Below, piece after piece: positions 34,025-44,079 of a stretch of 64,000 bases of DNA. The stretch is from DATJFH01 sp035495815 (lineage in GTDB: Bacteria > Acidobacteriota > Terriglobia > Bryobacterales > Bryobacteraceae), in assembly GCA_035495815.1 (NCBI GenBank), contig DATJFH010000011.1:33983-97982 (forward strand), read 5' to 3'. A program made the position numbers and the translations under genes. The notes under the pieces were generated by a model. The model did not search any database, was not told the DNA's origin, and saw nothing but the letters and a program-made list of their open reading frames with translations. Position 1 is the first letter of the stretch; each line of letters opens with the position of its first letter.

Positions 34025-35443
34025 TCAAATCTTCCAGCAGATGAGCTTGGGTTCCGTCATTTCCTCAATTGCGTACTTGGGGCCTTCCCGGCCGGCGCCG
34101 CTCATTTTGACGCCGCCGTAAGGCATCTGGTCTACGCGGTACTGCGGTATCTCGTTGATCATAAAGCCGCCTACGTGTACCCGCTGGGCGGTATTGAAGG
34201 CTTTCCTGATGTCCCGGGTATAAATACCCGCCTGCAGGCCGTATTCGGAATCATTGACTTGCGCGATGGCCTCATCGAGGGTTTCGTACGAGTTGATTCC
34301 CACCACCGGGCCGAACGCTTCCCGGCAGGCAACCTTGGCGCCGGCGGGCACTTCCGTGAGCACCGTCGGCTCCACCGTGGAGCGTTTCCGCACCCCGCCG
34401 CTTTCGAGCCTGGCTCCGGCGGCAACCGCCTCCTGGATCCAGCTTTCAACCCGCTCCGCCTCGCCTTCGGTGATCAGGGAGCTGATGTCGGTGGACGGAG
34501 AATGCGGATGGCCGATCTGCAGCTTCCGTGCGTTTTCGACGAAGCGCTCCACGAACTGGCCGCGGACCTTCCGGTTGACGTAGATCCGCTGCACAGAGAT
34601 GCAGACCTGGCCCGAGTGGGCGAAGCTGCCGGCTACGCAGCGGGCTACGGCTTCGTCGAGATCTGCGTCGTCTTCGACGATGACCGCCGAGTTCGAACCG
34701 AGCTCCAGCGTGACGCGCTTCATACCGGCCAGATTGCGGATCCGAAGGCCCACGTCCACACTGCCGGTGAAGGTGACCATGGCGATGCGCTTGTCGAATA
34801 CCAGCATATCGCCGATGGCGCCGCCGGGGCCGGTGATCACGTTGAGGGCTCCGGCGGGGAGTCCGCACTTTTCGAAGATGCCCGCCATGCGGACCGCCGA
34901 AATAGGGGTGGTGGACGCCGGCTTGTGAACCACGGTATTCCCGCCGGCGAGGGCGGGGCCGATCTTGTGCATGGCCAGGTTCAACGGAAAGTTGAACGGC
35001 GTGATCGCGGCGATGACACCCAGCGGCTCGCGGACTGTCATGGCCCAGTGGCCTTTGCCCGTGGGAGAGGCGTCCATGGGGACCACTTCTCCATGCAGCC
35101 GGTGTGCCTCCTCGGCCGAGAACAGCAAGGTGAGAGCGGACCGTTCGACTTCGAACTTGGCCTCCTTGATCGGCTTGCCGGTTTCCGAGCTGACGGCCAT
35201 CGCCATCTCGTCCCGGTCGTCCAGCAGCGCCTGGTAGGCCCGTCGCAGGATGGCGGACCGCTCGTCGAGCGTCATCTCGCGCATGACAGGGGCGGCGGCA
35301 ACAGCCGCGGCCATGGCGGCGTCGACCTGCTCCCGGGTGGCCTCGAAAATGGCGCCTACTTCCGACCCGTCATAAGGCAACTGCACCGATCGGCGGTCGG
35401 CGCTGCGGACGGACTTGCCGCCGATATGCATGGGGTATTCCAT
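34025..35443 (-). CDS. NAD(P)-dependent aldehyde dehydrogenase
   Basis: 472 residues from ATG 35443 (MEYPMHIGGKSV); upstream frame is rejected because of the -10 placement. ALDH signatures: FNFPLNLAMHKIGPALAGGN, TGSVDVG, ELGSNSAVIV, and catalytic Cys in HSGQVCISVQRIYVN. The IYVNRKVRGQF and EGPKYAIEEMTEPKL ends resemble the glyceraldehyde-3-phosphate/lactaldehyde/succinate semialdehyde group. Cytosolic oxidation of an aldehyde to an acid; substrate undetermined. No operon partners. Confidence 0.92.
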   Translation of the reverse strand: MEYPMHIGGKSVRSADRRSVQLPYDGSEVGAIFEATREQVDAAMAAAVAAAPVMREMTLDERSAILRRAYQALLDDRDEMAMAVSSETGKPIKEAKFEVERSALTLLFSAEEAHRLHGEVVPMDASPTGKGHWAMTVREPLGVIAAITPFNFPLNLAMHKIGPALAGGNTVVHKPASTTPISAVRMAGIFEKCGLPAGALNVITGPGGAIGDMLVFDKRIAMVTFTGSVDVGLRIRNLAGMKRVTLELGSNSAVIVEDDADLDEAVARCVAGSFAHSGQVCISVQRIYVNRKVRGQFVERFVENARKLQIGHPHSPSTDISSLITEGEAERVESWIQEAVAAGARLESGGVRKRSTVEPTVLTEVPAGAKVACREAFGPVVGINSYETLDEAIAQVNDSEYGLQAGIYTRDIRKAFNTAQRVHVGGFMINEIPQYRVDQMPYGGVKMSGAGREGPKYAIEEMTEPKLICWKI

Positions 35444-35449
35444 GACTTC

Positions 35450-35455
35450 ATGATA
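35450..35455 (-). promoter_or_regulatory. Start-proximal -10 element (leaderless type)
   Basis: On the minus strand TATCAT, exactly 6 nt (GAAGTC), then ATG 35443. No Shine-Dalgarno sequence. Confidence 0.5.
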
Positions 35456-35515
35456 GAGGCTTTCCGATTCGCGGCGTAGGCCGCAGCCGGCCACTTTTGG
35501 CTGGCCGGAGGGGCG

Positions 35516-36958
35516 CTACCTTTGCAGCGGGTCCTCGATCCAGGGCGGAGTGGCCTCGATCAAACGGCCCAGTTCGGGCTCGAGCTCTTCCATTTTGCGC
35601 TTCATCTCCCAGGCGATGTTGCGGTAGCTGAAGTGTCCCTTCACGCCGCTGCGGAGCCGGGAGATGTACTCCGCTTCGGCGAAATCCATCTTGAACAGAA
35701 AGCGGGACCGCGCGCCGAAGGGCAACAGGTAGTGTGAGCCGGGAGCGGCCAGAGCGCGCATCGCCTGCCAGGCCGATTCCATCGCTCCACGATAGATGTC
35801 AGCCGCCCCGCACTTTTCCACCAGCTCCGGCGTATCGTAGCCCAGGCCGCCCGTGTAGGGCTGCCGGAACTGCTGGCAGCGGCGATGGCGGTGCAGATCC
35901 CGGTAGGCGCCGATGTCGATGACCAGGTCGTAAACGTACAAGCCGCCGCGGAAGCCGGCGAGCAGCTCGTCCCGGCGCGTGCGGGACTGCAGCGCCAGGT
36001 CGATGACTTCGCGGCGGCGGGCGGCGCTCCACTCGGCCGCCATATCGTACAGCTCGCGGAAGGGACGCGTGGTGGCTGGATAGAGCAGAGTCGCCACAAT
36101 GTCCGCCGCGGTTTCGGTGGGGCGGACAAGATCCACCAGTTCCACGGGCGTGGCGGCGGGCGCCGGCAGATTCTGCTGCGCCCATTGGCGCAGATCCGCG
36201 CGGGACCGGACCAGGTAGGCGTCCACTTCGGCATGCCGCGCCAGCGTGGGCGCGAGCGGCTCCTGGGCATTGTCCGGAGTCCAGGCGCAGTCCGGCTCGC
36301 GCGCGCAGGCTTCGCCGATTTCCTCGCCCAGGCTGCGCAGCTCCCCGTACTCGGACGCTTTCAAGCGCCGGATCTGGCGCTCCAGCGTGCGGATGCTGGT
36401 CACTTGTCCGATGTTGGTAGGAATGCCCCAGAACAGCAGGTAGCGGGCTACGTCGAAGGCGCGCGCCGCGATATTCCGCCGGTAGGCCTCGGGCTTCATC
36501 TCGTCGGGACGCGGCAGGACGCGGGTAAGGTAGTCGCCGGCGAGGGCATTGACGGCATTGTAGGCGTCAAGCAGGTCGCCGGCGGCCTTGGCATAGGCCG
36601 CGGCCTGTTCTCCGGTGAGCTCGGGCGGCGTCACGAATCCGGAACGGGAAAAATCCTGGTATCGGGAGGATTTCGCCTGGCCGTCCCACAGGTTCTCGTC
36701 TTCGATTTCGGTGGCGGCCAGCTCCGACATTCCCTCGAAGCAGACCACCACATGACCGAGGTCGGCGATGGAGGCGTGTCCGTATTGGAAGTAGAAGCTC
36801 TCGAGAAATGACTGCGAATTGTGGGTCCGCACCCATTCGATCGACTGACGGATCGAATCCGGCGAGCGGCTGTAGCGCGCCAGCGCGTAGGCGCACTTTT
36901 CACTGGGCATGGGCGCCACGGTGATGACGCGCTTTGGTTTCTCGGCGGGGCTGGTCAA
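35516..36958 (-). CDS. thyX: Tandem-domain ThyX-type FAD-dependent thymidylate synthase
   Basis: 480 residues, about twice the usual ThyX length, with two Thy1-like halves (about 1-235 and 270-480). Half 1 has SFLESFYFQYGHASIADL and SSRY (97-100), but the RHR is replaced by acidic residues. Half 2 keeps RHR (357-359) but lacks the following SxRY. Together they would supply the FAD and dUMP residues normally found in one RHRx7S motif. ThyX makes dTMP from dUMP with methylene-THF and FADH2. The adjacent divergent dut gene supplies dUMP. TTG start at 36958. Confidence 0.85.
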   Translation of the reverse strand: MTSPAEKPKRVITVAPMPSEKCAYALARYSRSPDSIRQSIEWVRTHNSQSFLESFYFQYGHASIADLGHVVVCFEGMSELAATEIEDENLWDGQAKSSRYQDFSRSGFVTPPELTGEQAAAYAKAAGDLLDAYNAVNALAGDYLTRVLPRPDEMKPEAYRRNIAARAFDVARYLLFWGIPTNIGQVTSIRTLERQIRRLKASEYGELRSLGEEIGEACAREPDCAWTPDNAQEPLAPTLARHAEVDAYLVRSRADLRQWAQQNLPAPAATPVELVDLVRPTETAADIVATLLYPATTRPFRELYDMAAEWSAARRREVIDLALQSRTRRDELLAGFRGGLYVYDLVIDIGAYRDLHRHRRCQQFRQPYTGGLGYDTPELVEKCGAADIYRGAMESAWQAMRALAAPGSHYLLPFGARSRFLFKMDFAEAEYISRLRSGVKGHFSYRNIAWEMKRKMEELEPELGRLIEATPPWIEDPLQR

Positions 36959-36977
36959 GTTATCATGTTAAATCACA
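36959..36977. promoter_or_regulatory. Overlapping divergent thyX/dut promoters
   Basis: Only 19 bp separate the starts. Minus-strand TAACAT (36965-36970) ends 6 nt before TTG of thyX. Plus-strand TATCAT (36961-36966) ends 11 nt before ATG of dut. The two hexamers share two bases, so RNA polymerase could not occupy both at once. Confidence 0.5.
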
Positions 36978-37409
36978 ATGAAGATCAAGATTCTGCGGAC
37001 GTCGCCTCAGGCGGTCCTTCCTGAATACGCGCACGGGCCGGCCGAGGACGCCGGGATGGACCTGCGCGCGGTTTCCCCGGCAACGCTGATTCCGAATGTG
37101 CCGTTGGCGGTGCCGACCGGATTGAGTATCGAATTGCCACCGGGCTATGAAGCGCAGGTGCGGCCGCGCAGCGGACTGGCGCTGAAGCACGCCATCACGG
37201 TGCCCAACGCGCCGGCGACGATCGACCCGGGCTATCGGGGCGAGATCAAGGTGATCCTGCTGAACCTGGGACGCGAGAATTACGAGATCCAGCCCGGTGA
37301 CCGAATCGCCCAGATGGTGATTGCGCGTTACGAAGCGATCGAGTGGGAAGAGGGCGAACTGGGCGCGTCGAACCGGGGGGCCGGCGGGTTTGGCTCATCA
37401 GGCCGGTAA
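36978..37409 (+). CDS. dut: dUTP diphosphatase
   Basis: 143 residues, normal for the trimeric enzyme. Motifs in order: motif 1 EDAGMDLRA, motif 2 RPRSGLALK, motif 3 APATIDPGYRGEIKV, motif 4 GDRIAQMVI, and C-terminal motif 5 RGAGGFGSSG. Hydrolyses dUTP to dUMP and pyrophosphate, keeping uracil out of DNA and feeding thymidylate synthase, whose gene is divergent. Confidence 0.97.
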   Translation: MKIKILRTSPQAVLPEYAHGPAEDAGMDLRAVSPATLIPNVPLAVPTGLSIELPPGYEAQVRPRSGLALKHAITVPNAPATIDPGYRGEIKVILLNLGRENYEIQPGDRIAQMVIARYEAIEWEEGELGASNRGAGGFGSSGR

Positions 37410-37561
37410 TCCAAGCCGGATGCGAACCGTCGGACAGCATGGTCCCCGGACGTGTCGCGCCAGCCTTGGCCTGTTCCGAACCCCGGCCGAGGCAACCTTG
37501 ATCCTTCGGTTTGGAGCACGCCACATCTGACACCTGCGCTCGGCATCGTTGCCGATTGCTC

Positions 37562-37591
37562 GAGCGGAAAGGCTTGAAGGCGAGGGTTCCT

Positions 37592-37606
<15 letters not shown>
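37562..37606. terminator. Hairpin between convergent dut and asparaginase genes
   Basis: GAGCGGAA (37562-37569) pairs with TTCCGCTC (37599-37606). An inner TGAAGG/CCTTCA pairing lies inside. It overlaps the last codons of the asparaginase gene. Function as a terminator is uncertain since no clear T-run follows. The rest of 37410-37561 shows nothing. Confidence 0.35.
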
Positions 37607-38692
<1,086 letters not shown>

Positions 38693-38723
38693 AAAAGTTG
38701 GTATACTGCTTACCAAGTTTATC

Positions 38724-39113
38724 GTGAAACCGCTTCAGATCATCCTGGTGCTCGCACTGGCTTTCGGTTCGGCCGCCGCGGAAAAAAAGAAGAAGGCTCC
38801 GGATGTGGAGATCCTCGAGGCGACCGCAAGGCGGGGTGAAAGCAAAATCTCCCTGGACGGCAAACTCCGGAACTCGGGCGAGAAGCCGATCAAGCAACTG
38901 ATGCTACTGTTCGATTTCATGGCTCCAGGCCGGCAGGTGGTCACGACGCAAAAAGCCCCGATAGACGAGGAACTGCTCGAACCCGGCAAGGAAGCGGTCT
39001 TTCACATGGAGCTGAACGACCCCCCGCGGTCCGTGGAGTTTCAAATCAACGCCGCCGAGGGTTCCGGACGCGAATTGCGAGTGGCCCGCGGCGGTCCATT
39101 CGCGATCGAATAA
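38724..39113 (+). CDS. Small secreted beta-sandwich protein (FxLYD-like)
   Basis: 129 residues from GTG 38724. Signal peptide (IILVLALAFGSAAAE), a Lys-rich stretch, then one domain with GKLRNSGEKPIKQLMLLFDF and LEPGKEAVFHMEL, the pattern of FxLYD-type beta-sandwich domains. No catalytic residues; exported, function unknown. Divergent from the asparaginase gene with 31 bp between starts. Confidence 0.7.
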   Translation: MKPLQIILVLALAFGSAAAEKKKKAPDVEILEATARRGESKISLDGKLRNSGEKPIKQLMLLFDFMAPGRQVVTTQKAPIDEELLEPGKEAVFHMELNDPPRSVEFQINAAEGSGRELRVARGGPFAIE

Positions 39114-39125
39114 TCATCACCCGCT

Positions 39126-39160
39126 TTTACAAAATATTTACAACTCTGTAACGACTTGCA
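39126..39160 (+). promoter_or_regulatory. 11-bp spaced TTTACA repeats upstream of winged-helix gene
   Basis: TTTACA at 39126 and 39137, then TGTAAC at 39148: three half-sites one helical turn apart in the 104-bp gap before the OmpR-type regulator. This spacing is typical of OmpR/PhoB-family binding sites, so autoregulation is plausible. Speculative. Confidence 0.3.
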
Positions 39161-39217
39161 TACTCCTCCCCTTTAGGATCAGAAGTGCAGGGGAACAGTA
39201 TCCCGAAGGGAGTCAGA

Positions 39218-39592
39218 ATGATAACCAGTCAACACGTCGATTTGAGGCCAGAGCGGTATCAGGATCCGCACCTGGAAGTCGATTTTACCCGCGCTTCGGC
39301 GTCGCTCGACACACGGCGGATGGTTTTGACGCGAAAGGAGTACGAACTGCTGTCGCTGCTGGTCCAAAACGCCGGCGAGATCATTCCCCGTGAGGCGCTG
39401 CTGTGGCGCGTCTGGGGTTACAGCGCCCAGATTCGCACGCGCACCCTGGACGTGCACATCCGGCGGCTCCGGAAGAAGCTCGGAGGATACAGCGAGCAGT
39501 ATATCGAGACGATCTTCGGAATCGGTTACCGGTTTCAACCGTTCCGCCCGCAGCGTGCGCTGCAGGATTACGGCATGCACGCGGTGGCGTAA
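39218..39592 (+). CDS. Stand-alone OmpR/PhoB-type winged-helix regulator
   Basis: 124 residues from ATG 39218, with AAGGGAG 6 nt upstream. It consists only of a Trans_reg_C DNA-binding domain: LTRKEYELLSLLVQNAGEII, LLWRVWGY, RTLDVHIRRLRKKLG and IETIFGIGYRF. There is no receiver domain before it, and the upstream frame does not encode one, so it cannot be phosphorylated directly. It may be controlled by amount or by a partner protein. Confidence 0.9.
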   Translation: MITSQHVDLRPERYQDPHLEVDFTRASASLDTRRMVLTRKEYELLSLLVQNAGEIIPREALLWRVWGYSAQIRTRTLDVHIRRLRKKLGGYSEQYIETIFGIGYRFQPFRPQRALQDYGMHAVA

Positions 39593-39678
39593 CCGCGGGT
39601 CGTGATCATTCCCGCCCATGGTTCGCGTACGGCAGTGATGAAAACCTCGGCTCACGCGACGTGCGCTGAGCGGACGCG

Positions 39679-40917
39679 CTACAGGCCCAGGATTTGGCGG
39701 CGCAGGAGGTCGAGAGCCATCTGGCAGGTAAACTGGCGGATGCGGTCGCGATCTCCCATGAACTGGCGATTTGCCGTCCTCGTTCCATTGACGCCAGCCA
39801 AAGCGGCATAGACCGTTCCCACGGGGACTTTCTCGCCACCCTGCCCCGGACCGGCGACGCCGGTCACAGCCAGCGCGTAGGTGGTTCCGGCCCGCTTTCT
39901 CGCGCCGACGGCCATGGCCTCGGCCGTTTCCTTGCTCACCGCGCCGAACAACTCCAGCGTCGCTTCACTGACGCCGAGCAGCTCCGTCTTGAGGCGCCTC
40001 GAATAAGTGACGAATCCGCCTTCGAAATAATCGGAGCTGCCGGGGACCGAGGTGATGCGCTCGGCCAGCAATCCACCGGTAAGGCTTTCCGCGATACAAA
40101 GCGTCGCTCCGCTGCGGCGCAGTAACTCGCCGGCCACAGCCTCGAGCGGGTCCCCGTTGCGGGAGTAGATCCGGTCGCCGAGCAACTGCTCGATCGGGCC
40201 GCCAACCTCGGCCAGGAGCGCCAGCGCCTCAGGCTCGTCCACACAGCGAGCGCGTAGGTGCACCTGAATGTCACCGGCTGCCGCCAGGATTGTGGTGGCC
40301 GGATTCTCGTACTTCTTGTAGACTGGCGCGATCAGCTGGTCGAGATCGGACTCCCCCATTCCGGCCACGCGCAATACGAGCGACCGTATTACCAGCTTTG
40401 GCGCGCGCCTTTCGAGGCGCGGCAGACACTGGCGCGCGAACATGGCTTTCAACTCGTGCGGCGGTCCGGGCAGCAGCATGATTGAAGCGCCCGATTCGTC
40501 GATCCATTGTCCGGGCGCGGTGCCACGGTCGTTGGGCAGGATCTCCGCGCCTTCGATGATGAACGCCTGGCGCTTGTTGACCTCCGCCATCTTCCGGCCC
40601 ATCTGGCGGAAACGCTGCTCGAGTTGATCGCTGATCTCGTCGTGGAAGCGCTGCCTGCGATCGAGCGCGAGCGCGACGGCGTCCCGCGTGACATCGTCTT
40701 CTGTCGGCCCGAGGCCCCCGGTGATGATGACGATTTGCGAATGGCACACGGCGCGCCGGACCGCTTCAGCGAGGCGCTCCCGATCGTCGCCGATGACGCA
40801 CTTGGTGACGAGCTCGACGCCGAGGCCGTTGAGCTGATCGGTCAGATAAAGAGAATTCGTGTCGAGCCGCTGGGCCGTCAGCAGCTCCGAGCCGACAGCG
40901 ATGATTTCCGCAACCAT
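39679..40917 (-). CDS. cinA: CinA family protein (competence/damage-inducible, NMN deamidase)
   Basis: 412 residues, full length. The N-terminal molybdopterin-binding-like domain (AEIIAVGSELLTAQRLDTNS, VIITGGLGPTEDDVT, LLPGPPHELKAMF) and the C-terminal deamidase domain (ATLCIAESLTGGLLAERIT, YALAVTGVAGPGQGG, PVGTVY) are both present. CinA-type enzymes hydrolyse NMN to NaMN or ADP-ribose derivatives. ATG 40917 lies right after the upstream TGA (40920), indicating coupling with the NHL protein and pgpA. Confidence 0.95.
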   Translation of the reverse strand: MVAEIIAVGSELLTAQRLDTNSLYLTDQLNGLGVELVTKCVIGDDRERLAEAVRRAVCHSQIVIITGGLGPTEDDVTRDAVALALDRRQRFHDEISDQLEQRFRQMGRKMAEVNKRQAFIIEGAEILPNDRGTAPGQWIDESGASIMLLPGPPHELKAMFARQCLPRLERRAPKLVIRSLVLRVAGMGESDLDQLIAPVYKKYENPATTILAAAGDIQVHLRARCVDEPEALALLAEVGGPIEQLLGDRIYSRNGDPLEAVAGELLRRSGATLCIAESLTGGLLAERITSVPGSSDYFEGGFVTYSRRLKTELLGVSEATLELFGAVSKETAEAMAVGARKRAGTTYALAVTGVAGPGQGGEKVPVGTVYAALAGVNGTRTANRQFMGDRDRIRQFTCQMALDLLRRQILGL

Positions 40918-40919
40918 CG

Positions 40920-41969
40920 TCAGAACAGCGGCCGGCCCTTGATGCCCGCGTCGACACGGTAGACGGCGTTCGTGGTGGTGATGGCAAGAGCGCGCGACGG
41001 CGTGAAGGCCAGACCCACGATGCCGGGCCCGGAAAGGAACAGCTCGGCCTTGCGGTCCTGATTGATGCGGACGACACCCCGGCGCCCGCCGAGCGAGGCG
41101 GCGATGTAGAGCCGGTCCTCCGCGTCGAAGGCCATGCCTTGGGGCCGTCCCAGCCCGCGGTAGAAGACTTCGACTTCACCGGTGTGGGAGATTCGATACA
41201 CGGAGTCAAAACTGGACGTGGTGGGCCCGCTCACGTAGAGATACCGGTCGGGGCCGAACGTCAGGTGATAGGCGGCGATCGACGGCTCGATCGTGGCAAA
41301 GACGAAGATCTGCCGCTCGGGGCTGATTTTGAAGATAGTGCCGCTGCGGTCGCCGACGTACATGTTGCGCTCGTCGTCGAACGCGATCCCGGTGGCGACG
41401 CCCATACCCTCCACGTAGACCGAGATGTTGCCGTTCGGCGTAGCTTGATAAACGACCCCGTCGAAGCGGCTGGTGATGTACAGCATGCCGTCCCAGTCAA
41501 AGGCCATGCCGCTCGGATTCATCATGTCGTTGATGAACGGCTTTACGTTGTAGTTCAGGTCGATTTTGTAGACCGCCACCGGAACTTTCTGCCCGCGCGA
41601 TCCGCTAAAGGTGGAGTAGATTGCGCCCATCGAATCCACGGCGGGATTCGCGACCGGGTGGAGGCTGTCGGCGATGGGGATTCCGATGTCGCAGGCCCAC
41701 GTCTGGCTCGACCGGTCGCCGCTGGTGATGATCAACTCCCCGCTGGCTGCGCCTTCCGGCACCTTGGCGATGACGAGCGAGTCGGAGCCGATGGTGAGCG
41801 GCGCGGCAACGTCGCCGATCGTCACCCGGGGCCAGCCTGGCTTGGTGAATCCCTTTCCACGAATCTGAAATTCGCCCCCGGCGATCGCGGCTGCCGGCGA
41901 GACCTGGGCGATTTCGGGCCGTCCGTTAACATCCTTCCGCAGTCCCATATTCAATAAAGATTGAAACAT
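40920..41969 (-). CDS. IPT/TIG plus NHL-type beta-propeller protein
   Basis: 349 residues. Residues about 17-95 form an IPT/TIG Ig-like domain (PEIAQVSPAAAIAGGEFQIRG). The rest (100-349) is a six-bladed propeller of NHL/SMP-30 type (NPSGMAFDWDGMLYITS, VATGIAFDDERNMYVGD, RPQGMAFDAEDRLYIAA). No signal peptide, which is odd for this architecture. It starts inside pgpA (19-bp overlap) and is followed by cinA within 3 bp. Role unknown; perhaps a ligand-binding or lactonase-like protein. Confidence 0.83.
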   Translation of the reverse strand: MFQSLLNMGLRKDVNGRPEIAQVSPAAAIAGGEFQIRGKGFTKPGWPRVTIGDVAAPLTIGSDSLVIAKVPEGAASGELIITSGDRSSQTWACDIGIPIADSLHPVANPAVDSMGAIYSTFSGSRGQKVPVAVYKIDLNYNVKPFINDMMNPSGMAFDWDGMLYITSRFDGVVYQATPNGNISVYVEGMGVATGIAFDDERNMYVGDRSGTIFKISPERQIFVFATIEPSIAAYHLTFGPDRYLYVSGPTTSSFDSVYRISHTGEVEVFYRGLGRPQGMAFDAEDRLYIAASLGGRRGVVRINQDRKAELFLSGPGIVGLAFTPSRALAITTTNAVYRVDAGIKGRPLF

Positions 41970-42409
41970 CCCGTTATAAATAAGACAAGTGCCCCATAAA
42001 TTCCGGCCATGACATCATCCGCCACGATGCCCATACCGGAGGGGAGAGCCTCGAGCCGCCGAACCGGCGGAGGTTTCCAGATATCGAACAGCCGGAACAA
42101 GCAGAACCCCGCCACCCAACTCTTCCAGTTTAGCGAGGACGCTCCGGCCAACGTGATCCATTGTCCCAGAACTTCGTCCACGACGACGATACCGGGATCC
42201 TTGGACTGGATCTGCCCGGCGGTTTCGCCGGCCGCCCAGATCGCAATGGGAAGCACGGCCAGCGCCAGCCAGGAGAAATGAGGCGGCCGCCAATGAGCTA
42301 GTTCCGCAAGCGCGTACGCGATTCCGACCGCGGCCAGCGAGCCCGCCGTACCCGGACCGACGGGAACATATCCGCATCCAAACCAGGTGGCGATGATTCT
42401 GGCGAGCAT
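41951..42409 (-). CDS. pgpA: Phosphatidylglycerophosphatase A
   Basis: 152 residues with four hydrophobic segments. GPGTAGSLAAV near the N-terminus and the catalytic VVDEVLGQW (DExxG) identify the family. FRLFDIWKPPPVRRLE and the GIVADDVMAG end (second Asp pair) complete the active site. Dephosphorylates phosphatidylglycerophosphate in the inner membrane. Its partnership with cinA is seen in other bacteria; here an NHL gene is inserted between them. Confidence 0.94.
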   Translation of the reverse strand: MLARIIATWFGCGYVPVGPGTAGSLAAVGIAYALAELAHWRPPHFSWLALAVLPIAIWAAGETAGQIQSKDPGIVVVDEVLGQWITLAGASSLNWKSWVAGFCLFRLFDIWKPPPVRRLEALPSGMGIVADDVMAGIYGALVLFITGCFNLY

Positions 42410-42485
42410 GGGGGGTTAGCGCGGGGCAGGCTGGAATCCTGTCCGGCTCGCGCGGGCGGGGACAGCAGACTGGAGGGGCAGTCCG

Positions 42486-42655
42486 CTACTCATCTTCGTC
42501 CTTCCCCGCTGAGTCCTGGTCGGGGTCGACCGGCTTTCCCGGGATGACATACCTGCCGGAAGCCCAATTCCCCAAATCGATCAAGCGGCAGCGCTCGCTG
42601 CAGAAGGGCATTTCCGGAGAGCCGGGAGCGACATCCTTTTTGCAGATCGGACACT

Positions 42656-42659
<4 letters not shown>
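42486..42659 (-). CDS. yacG: YacG-like zinc protein (DNA gyrase inhibitor family)
   Basis: 57 residues from ATG 42659. Four zinc cysteines: CPIC at 3-6 and CSERC at 20-24. RCRLIDLGNWASGRYVIPG is the family signature. An acidic tail follows. YacG binds the GyrB C-terminus in E. coli. Its ATG overlaps the rimO stop (ATGA), so the two are co-translated. Confidence 0.92.
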
Positions 42660-44032
<1,373 letters not shown>

Positions 44033-44064
44033 TGTATTGTTTTCCGGGGAAGATCTCTTCCCTA

Positions 44065-44070
44065 TAGAAT
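44065..44070 (+). promoter_or_regulatory. Start-proximal -10 element for sulfatase
   Basis: TAGAAT ends 9 nt before ATG 44080, in the 47-bp gap divergent from rimO. No Shine-Dalgarno sequence precedes the ATG. Confidence 0.4.
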
Positions 44071-44079
44071 AGCAGTTTC

